A DNA stretch of 6,225 bases from Lachnospiraceae bacterium UBA3863 (GTDB lineage: Bacteria > Bacillota > Clostridia > Lachnospirales > Lachnospiraceae), in the NCBI GenBank assembly GCA_002392385.1, contig DGGX01000166.1, forward strand, positions 1 to 6,225, given 5' to 3'. Of the stretch, positions 1 to 3,856 are shown piece after piece. Both the position numbers and the translations under genes were made by a program. How positions within the stretch are numbered: the stretch's first letter is position 1; every line of letters starts with the position of its first letter. The notes beneath the pieces are model-generated. The model was not told where the DNA came from, ran no database searches, and saw nothing but the letters and a program-made list of their open reading frames with translations.

Positions 1-1598
1 CTCCAGGCGTGGCAGTAGCTGTTGATGACGCGGCCGCCGTAGGGGGAGGTGCCGGGATCGGAAGGATCCCAGGCTTCCCAGAAGGTGTCGGCGCCGGCCT
101 CGATCATGCTGCCCCAGTAGTCGCGGATGTGCTGCAGGGCCTGTTCGCGGAGGCCGGTCCGCAGCAGGGCCATCACATAATAGTGGTGCATGTAGGGCGT
201 CATCATGGGATAATCGCTGCCGAGCTCCAGCGCGTGCTTCATGAGGGCGCGGGCATCCTCGGGAGGGAGGATATCCGCCAGCGTCATCCATACCTGCGAG
301 GCGACGGAGATCTGGCCGCACAGGGAACCGTCCCCTGTGTGACGGCTGTCACCGGCGGGGTCCTCACACACAGAACCGTCCCCTGTGAGAGCTGTGTGAG
401 CTCCGGAGACGAAGCATCTGCGTTCTGTATCCCAGAAGGCCGCGAGAGCGGCTTTTTTAAGTGCTTCTTCCTGTTCGGCGAGGCGGGTGTCCCGGGCGGG
501 GTCGTTCTTGCGGCGGGCCAGGCGGCGGGCGCTGCGGATGGCGCAGATGAGGACGGCCTGGGCGGCGGCGTGCTTGTCGAGGCCCTCGGTCCAGTCGATG
601 AAGGCGGCGTCGCAGGCGGTGTCGTTCAGAAGGTGGTCGGGGCCGCAGTAGGCGAGAGCGAGGTCGATCTGCTCCATGGCGACGTCGTAGAGGTCGCAGA
701 GGGCCTCCTCGTCGCCGGTCTCGCGGAGGTAGTCGTCAAGCGCGATGGTGAATAGGAGGGAGTAGTCGAAGAGCCAGGTGTCGTCCGCTTCCACCGCAGG
801 CTGGGTGAAGACGGCAGCGCTCACACGGCCGTCCGGGAACCGGCTCCCGGCGAAGAGGTAGAGGCACCGCTTGACCAGATCGTAATTCTTAAAGGAGACA
901 GAATTGGTCAGCGCCTGGAGACGCAGGTCGCCCATCCAGAGGCGCCGGTCGCGCTTGGGGCCGTCCTCGAAGACGTCCTGCATGCAGTTGGCCAGGGTGC
1001 GGAGGCAGACGTCGCGGATCCGGTCGAGCTGCGCGTCGCCGCTGGTGCGCTGCGGGACCTTGCTCCAGTCCGCACTGGATTCGGTGCGGCACTCGGCGTG
1101 CTTCACGATCAGCTTGTATTTGGGCGAGGTGTCCATCATCGTGATCTTCAGGTAGCGGAAGGCGTAGCGGCGGGGCAGGGCGATCTCCGCGGGCAGCACG
1201 TCGACGTGGACATACTCCTCCTGGATCCAGCTGGAGGAGACCCAGCCCTTGTAATCGCCGGAATTCTCACTGAGCTCTTCGATCGTCTCCGCGAACTTGA
1301 GCTTGAGGAAGGCCGGCGCGTCCGGGTGGCTGCCGGTATAAGACAGGTGCAGGGTCGGATAGCCGACCACGTGGGTGCCGAAATCGAGGCAGAGATTCTG
1401 CCCCTTGCCCATGGCGAGATGGTGTGCCTTGTGGAGCACGATCTCATCCCGCTCCGGACTGTATCTTTCTTTCAGGACAAAGCCTCCCACCGGCTCCACG
1501 ATCGTGTGGCGCAGCGAGGGAGCCAGGTCGGCCGCTCTGTCGAGCAGCTTCGCACAGTTAAGCGGGTGAAAGTCCTTGATGATACTGATGAGTGCCAT
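1..1598 (-). CDS. GH78-like six-hairpin glycosidase (alpha-L-rhamnosidase family), 3' end outside the window
   Basis: Reading leftwards from ATG at 1598, the frame is open for 532 codons to the window edge. GGAGGT at 1608-1603 lies 4 bases upstream and supports this start. No signal peptide or membrane segment is visible, so the enzyme is probably cytoplasmic and acts on imported oligosaccharides. Residues about 65-170 look like a beta-sandwich domain (LDFGTHVVGYPTLHLSY; FRYLKI). From about 185 the (alpha/alpha)6 barrel begins, with DGPKRDRRLWMGD at 212-224 in place of the GH78 DCPQRDERLGWTGD motif, IDWTEGLDK at 334-342, DTFWEAW at 504-510 (E508 is the candidate general base, like TTLWERW in GH78) and SYCHAW at 527-532. 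The usual acidic residue after RD is Arg218 here. This may be a trait of a GH78-like subfamily, so rhamnose specificity is unproven. Residues about 400-427 are encoded by palindromic repeats. Family membership is fairly sure, the substrate is not. Confidence 0.85.
   Translation of the reverse strand, partial: MALISIIKDFHPLNCAKLLDRAADLAPSLRHTIVEPVGGFVLKERYSPERDEIVLHKAHHLAMGKGQNLCLDFGTHVVGYPTLHLSYTGSHPDAPAFLKLKFAETIEELSENSGDYKGWVSSSWIQEEYVHVDVLPAEIALPRRYAFRYLKITMMDTSPKYKLIVKHAECRTESSADWSKVPQRTSGDAQLDRIRDVCLRTLANCMQDVFEDGPKRDRRLWMGDLRLQALTNSVSFKNYDLVKRCLYLFAGSRFPDGRVSAAVFTQPAVEADDTWLFDYSLLFTIALDDYLRETGDEEALCDLYDVAMEQIDLALAYCGPDHLLNDTACDAAFIDWTEGLDKHAAAQAVLICAIRSARRLARRKNDPARDTRLAEQEEALKKAALAAFWDTERRCFVSGAHTALTGDGSVCEDPAGDSRHTGDGSLCGQISVASQVWMTLADILPPEDARALMKHALELGSDYPMMTPYMHHYYVMALLRTGLREQALQHIRDYWGSMIEAGADTFWEAWDPSDPGTSPYGGRVINSYCHAW
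319..400 (-). repeat. Two copies of a GGGGACGGTTC palindromic repeat inside the glycosidase gene
   Basis: On the plus strand, unit one has arms CACAGGG (319-325) and CCCTGTG (333-339) around the loop AACCGTC (326-332). It is followed by a second small hairpin, GTGAC (339-343) with GTCAC (348-352). Unit two has CACACAG (367-373) and CCCTGTG (381-387) around the identical loop AACCGTC (374-380), and an outer pair CTCACACA (363-370) with TGTGTGAG (393-400). The units are direct copies, about 48 bases apart. On the gene strand each reads GGGGACGGTT and is translated as TGDGS(V/L)C. Repeats with this core are, from memory, scattered through Clostridia genomes and resemble REP-type elements; that link is recalled, not tested. 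The frame stays open through both units. Confidence 0.75.
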
Positions 1599-1628
1599 GC
1601 GTACCTCCGAAATAAGCCGCGCGCGGCG

Positions 1629-1655
1629 GCATGTTCTCCGAACATTCTAACATGC
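1629..1655. promoter_or_regulatory. Operator-like nested inverted repeats over the glycosidase promoter
   Basis: ATGTTC (1631-1636) and GAACAT (1640-1645) form a perfect inverted repeat with a 3-base centre, ATGTTCTCCGAACAT. A wider perfect pair, GCATGTT (1629-1635) and AACATGC (1649-1655), shares the left arm. The 15-base palindrome touches the -10 box of the leftward promoter and covers its expected transcription start, a typical place for a repressor to bind. The regulator is not in the window and I cannot name its family. Confidence 0.5.
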
Positions 1656-1671
1656 TTTTACTGATCCGCAA
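1644..1671 (-). promoter_or_regulatory. Extended -10 promoter of the glycosidase gene
   Basis: Read on the minus strand, TGT-TAGAAT (1652-1644) gives a TG-extended -10 box matching TATAAT at five of six positions. A poor -35 match, TTGCGG (1671-1666), lies 16 bases upstream; a weak -35 is common with extended -10 promoters. The predicted start near 1637 would leave a leader of about 40 bases before the ATG at 1598. Confidence 0.5.
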
Positions 1672-1780
1672 CGTAATAATCGGAAAACCTCGCCTCTTTC
1701 CCTTCCTGCAGCTGCAGCTCCTCCGGAAGGGCCCGGCCTGCGGGGCGGGTCTTTCCGAATGCCGGAGACGGAATGAGCGC

Positions 1781-1809
1781 TGGACTATTTTTTATCGCTC
1801 CCGTACAAT
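1781..1809 (+). promoter_or_regulatory. Sigma-A-type promoter of the cupin-metF-metH operon
   Basis: TGGACT (1781-1786, four of six to TTGACA) and TACAAT (1804-1809, five of six to TATAAT) are separated by exactly 17 bases, inside a locally AT-rich patch of otherwise GC-rich DNA. Transcription would begin near 1816, giving a leader of about 100 bases before the cupin ATG at 1916. It is the best rightward promoter I can see ahead of the operon. Confidence 0.55.
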
Positions 1810-1915
1810 AGAAGGAGCCGGAAAACTGCTGAGACAGGACCCTTTCCGACGGCAGCAAGCAATGACAGAAGGAGGCAAGGCCTGTCGTGGCCTCGATGCA
1901 AGAGAGGAGAGCCTT

Positions 1916-2254
1916 ATGAAGGGACAGAGATGGGTATACTACGAGGACATTGAACCGCAGAACATGGGCGGCGGCGTCGTGAGGCGCGTTCTTGCTTATT
2001 CGGATGATCTCATGGTGGTGGAGAATACCTTCGAGAAGGGAGCCGTGGGCGCTCTTCACAGCCACCCCCACACCCAGATCACCTATGTGAAGAGCGGATC
2101 CTTTGCTTTCACCATTGACGGTGAGGACCACGTGGTCAAAGAGGGCGACACCCTCCTCAAGACCAACGGCGTGGAGCACGGCTGCATCTGTCTGGAAGCC
2201 GGCGTCCTGCTGGACATCTTCAACCCTTACCGGGAGGATTTCGTGGAGGACTGA
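1916..2254 (+). CDS. KdgF-like small cupin protein (112 aa)
   Basis: This is a single-domain cupin of the usual size for KdgF-type proteins (about 110 aa). Cupin motif 1 is at residues 45-61, with H48, H50 and Q54 as likely metal ligands; the common Glu is Gln here, as in many KdgF relatives. Motif 2, at 77-96, supplies H88, although its usual Pro is Thr83. The C-terminal DIFNPYREDF (100-109) keeps the Asp-x-Phe-x3-Arg pattern (D100, F102, R106) that, as I recall, is catalytic in KdgF, the enzyme that opens 4,5-unsaturated uronates from pectin or alginate. The start is ATG 1916, with AGAGGAG at 1903-1909 upstream. Starting at an ATG further upstream (1631) would place the promoter inside the gene. 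It heads the met operon, which is unexpected. The cupin fold is sure; the uronate role is an inference that the rhamnosidase-like neighbour mildly supports. Confidence 0.82.
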   Translation: MKGQRWVYYEDIEPQNMGGGVVRRVLAYSDDLMVVENTFEKGAVGALHSHPHTQITYVKSGSFAFTIDGEDHVVKEGDTLLKTNGVEHGCICLEAGVLLDIFNPYREDFVED

Positions 2255-2280
2255 CCGCAGAAAGACAGGATAGAAGGAGA

Positions 2281-2285
2281 GGAGG
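2281..2285 (+). promoter_or_regulatory. Ribosome binding site that fixes the GTG start of metF
   Basis: GGAGG within a purine-rich run lies 6 bases before GTG at 2292. No in-frame ATG occurs at this position, and the protein from this GTG begins with the normal short lead-in to the SFEVFPPK motif, so the GTG start is well supported. Confidence 0.7.
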
Positions 2286-2291
2286 AGTGTT

Positions 2292-3161
2292 GTGAGAATC
2301 TCTGATATTCTGAAGGAGGACAGGGTGACCCTGTCCTTTGAGGTGTTCCCGCCTAAAAAGGCCCTCAGCTACGATGCCGTGGAGTCGGCTGCCCGCGAGA
2401 TCGCGGCGCTGGGACCGGATTTTATGAGCATCACCTACGGTGCCGGCGGCGGGACCAGTCAGTATACCCTGGACCTGACGACAGATCTGCACACCAAGTA
2501 CGGCGTGGAGGTCCTGCCGCACCTGACCTGTGTCTCTTCCACCAGGGAGCATGTGGCGGGCATGATCGCGGCCTATAAGGCACGGGGCATCGAGAACATC
2601 ATGGCCCTGCGGGGAGATATCCCCAAGGAAGGCCGCACCGCCCATGATTATATGTACGCCGGCGAGCTGATCAGAGATATCCGGGAACAGGGAGATTTCT
2701 GTATCGGCGGCGCCTGCTATCCGGAAGGGCATATCGAATGCGAACACAAGGCGGACGATATCCGGCACCTGAAGGAGAAGGTGGAGGCCGGCTGCGATTT
2801 TCTCACGACGCAGATGTTCTTCGACAACAATATCCTTTACAACTTCCTCTACCGGATCCGCGAGGCGGGCATCACGGTGCCGGTGCTGGCCGGGATCATG
2901 CCCATCACCAAGCCGCAGCAGCTGGGGCGCAGCGTGCAGATGTCCGGCACCAACGTGCCCGAGCGCTTCCGGGCCATCGTGGACCATTTCGGCGATCATC
3001 CCGCGGCCATGAAGCAGGCGGGGATCGTCTATGCCAGCGAGCAGATCGTGGACCTCATCGCCAACGGGGTGAAGCATATCCACGTCTACACCATGAACTA
3101 TCCGGAAGTGGCCGCGGGCATCCGGGCCAATGTCTCGTCCATGCTGGGCGGAGACCTGTAA
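2292..3161 (+). CDS. metF: Methylenetetrahydrofolate reductase, MetF
   Basis: A 289-residue protein, the normal length for bacterial single-domain MTHFR, a FAD-binding TIM barrel in the cytoplasm. It reduces 5,10-methylene-tetrahydrofolate to 5-methyl-tetrahydrofolate with NAD(P)H. Family motifs follow in order: SFEVFPPK (15-22, with E17 matching the catalytic Glu28 of E. coli MetF), SITYGAGGGTSQ (46-57), HLTCVSSTRE (77-86), NIMALRGD (102-109, with D109 matching Asp120 near the flavin), ACYPEGH (141-147), LTTQMFFD (171-178, with Q174 in the folate site) and VLAGIMPI (198-205). The C-terminal HVYTMNYPE (264-272) is also typical. The start is GTG. It follows the cupin by 37 bases and precedes the MetH activation protein by 12, so it supplies the methyl donor used by MetH downstream. 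No fused or adjacent MetV-like partner is seen. Confidence 0.97.
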   Translation: MRISDILKEDRVTLSFEVFPPKKALSYDAVESAAREIAALGPDFMSITYGAGGGTSQYTLDLTTDLHTKYGVEVLPHLTCVSSTREHVAGMIAAYKARGIENIMALRGDIPKEGRTAHDYMYAGELIRDIREQGDFCIGGACYPEGHIECEHKADDIRHLKEKVEAGCDFLTTQMFFDNNILYNFLYRIREAGITVPVLAGIMPITKPQQLGRSVQMSGTNVPERFRAIVDHFGDHPAAMKQAGIVYASEQIVDLIANGVKHIHVYTMNYPEVAAGIRANVSSMLGGDL

Positions 3162-3173
3162 ACGGGGGAAAAG

Positions 3174-3818
3174 ATGGAAATACCGACCAGTGAGGTGATC
3201 CGCTATCTGGGTTACCGGAAGGTGCAGCCGGAGGAGGATATCCTCCGGAAGATCGGGGAGGCGGAGGCGCTGCTGAAGGAGCGGATCCGGCCCCGCACGA
3301 CGGCCCTGCGCCTGTCGGTCATGGTGTGGGACGACGCCAATGTGCAGATCGGCGGCATGGAGGCGGAGAGCCGCGGCCTGTGCCGCAACCTGCAGGGATG
3401 CCGGGAGGCCTATCTGATGGCGGCGACCCTGGGACCGGAGGCGGACATCCTGGTCCGGCGGGCCATGGTCCGGAGCCCTGCCGACGGCGCTGTGATGCAG
3501 GCGGCCCAGGCCGCCATGATCGAAGCGGTATGTGATGCTTTTCAGGAAGAACTGCGGCAGAAGGCAGAGGCGGAAGGGCTTGTGCTGCGGCCGCGGTTTT
3601 CTCCCGGTTACGGGGATTTTGCCCTGGAGCATCAGAGAGATTTTGAGAGGCTCCTGCATATGTCCTCCGCCATCGGCGTGACGCTGACGGAGTCTCTGCT
3701 CATGGTCCCCACAAAATCGGTCACGGCCGTGATCGGCCTGTCCCCGGTGCACACAGAGGAGGTCCATGACTGCTCTGCCTGTATGGCCAGGGGATGCGCC
3801 TTTCGGAGAGAGGTCTGA
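3174..3818 (+). CDS. Stand-alone MetH activation-domain protein
   Basis: A 214-residue protein matching the AdoMet-binding activation domain that forms the C terminus of E. coli MetH. The clearest signatures are RFSPGYGDF (141-149), like the RxxPGY AdoMet-contact motif of E. coli, and LLMVPTKSVTAVIGL (175-189). In MetH this domain supports reductive methylation of inactive cob(II)alamin with AdoMet and an electron donor. Here it is probably a separate subunit serving the MetH encoded 38 bases downstream, as in Thermotoga and many Clostridia. A charged helical N-terminal region (about 18-38) precedes the domain. The C-terminal tail carries CX2CX4C (C200, C203, C208), absent from the E. coli domain as far as I recall and possibly a metal or redox site. 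The start is ATG 3174, 12 bases after metF, with only a loose GGGGGAA binding site. The domain is sure; the role of the cysteine tail is unknown. Confidence 0.92.
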   Translation: MEIPTSEVIRYLGYRKVQPEEDILRKIGEAEALLKERIRPRTTALRLSVMVWDDANVQIGGMEAESRGLCRNLQGCREAYLMAATLGPEADILVRRAMVRSPADGAVMQAAQAAMIEAVCDAFQEELRQKAEAEGLVLRPRFSPGYGDFALEHQRDFERLLHMSSAIGVTLTESLLMVPTKSVTAVIGLSPVHTEEVHDCSACMARGCAFRREV

Positions 3819-3856
3819 GCAGTGCGGTTTTTACAACGAGGCGGGAGAGGAGTCAG

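Larger units (their letters stand above)
1599..1915. other. Divergent intergenic region, 317 bases
   Basis: This region separates the leftward glycosidase gene from the rightward cupin-met operon and holds one promoter for each. Between the promoters, CCCTTCC (1700-1706) pairs with GGAAGGG (1725-1731) around an 18-base loop containing CTGCAGCTGCAG; its function is unclear and no T-run follows. The probable cupin leader (from about 1816) contains a weak pair, TGCTG (1827-1831) with CAGCA (1853-1857). I see no SAM-I, T-box or cobalamin riboswitch core, no tRNA and no convincing small ORF. Confidence 0.6.

Noticed and set aside
319..400. Possible CRISPR fragment or riboswitch from the repeated AACCGTC hairpins
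   Set aside because: There are only two units, each itself a hairpin, with no conserved repeat-spacer structure and no cas genes, and both are translated within a gene.
9..755. Plus-strand open frame of 248 codons
   Set aside because: It is the reverse shadow of the glycosidase gene; the Ala/Gly/Val-rich translation has no domain, and no good ribosome binding site precedes it.
1633..1643. LexA/SOS box at GTTCTCCGAAC
   Set aside because: The Gram-positive LexA box is GAAC-N4-GTTC; here the half-sites are in the opposite order with a 3-base spacer, and no SOS gene is adjacent.
1700..1731. Rho-independent terminator hairpin in the intergenic region
   Set aside because: The stem has an 18-base loop and no T-run on either strand, and both flanking genes are transcribed away from it, so there is no transcript to end here.
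1631..1915. N-terminal extension of the cupin starting at ATG 1631
   Set aside because: The extra 95 residues match nothing in cupins and would cover both promoters. The ATG at 1916 has its own ribosome binding site and gives the family's normal length.
3233..3246. Perfect palindrome GGAGGATATCCTCC in the activation-protein gene
   Set aside because: It encodes ordinary residues (EEDILR) in a conserved-looking reading frame, sits well inside the gene, and can be explained by chance codon choice.
2220..3767. Minus-strand open frame of 515 codons opposite metF
   Set aside because: It is antisense to metF and the activation protein, both supported by strong motifs. Its translation is low-complexity His/Arg/Gly-rich sequence.
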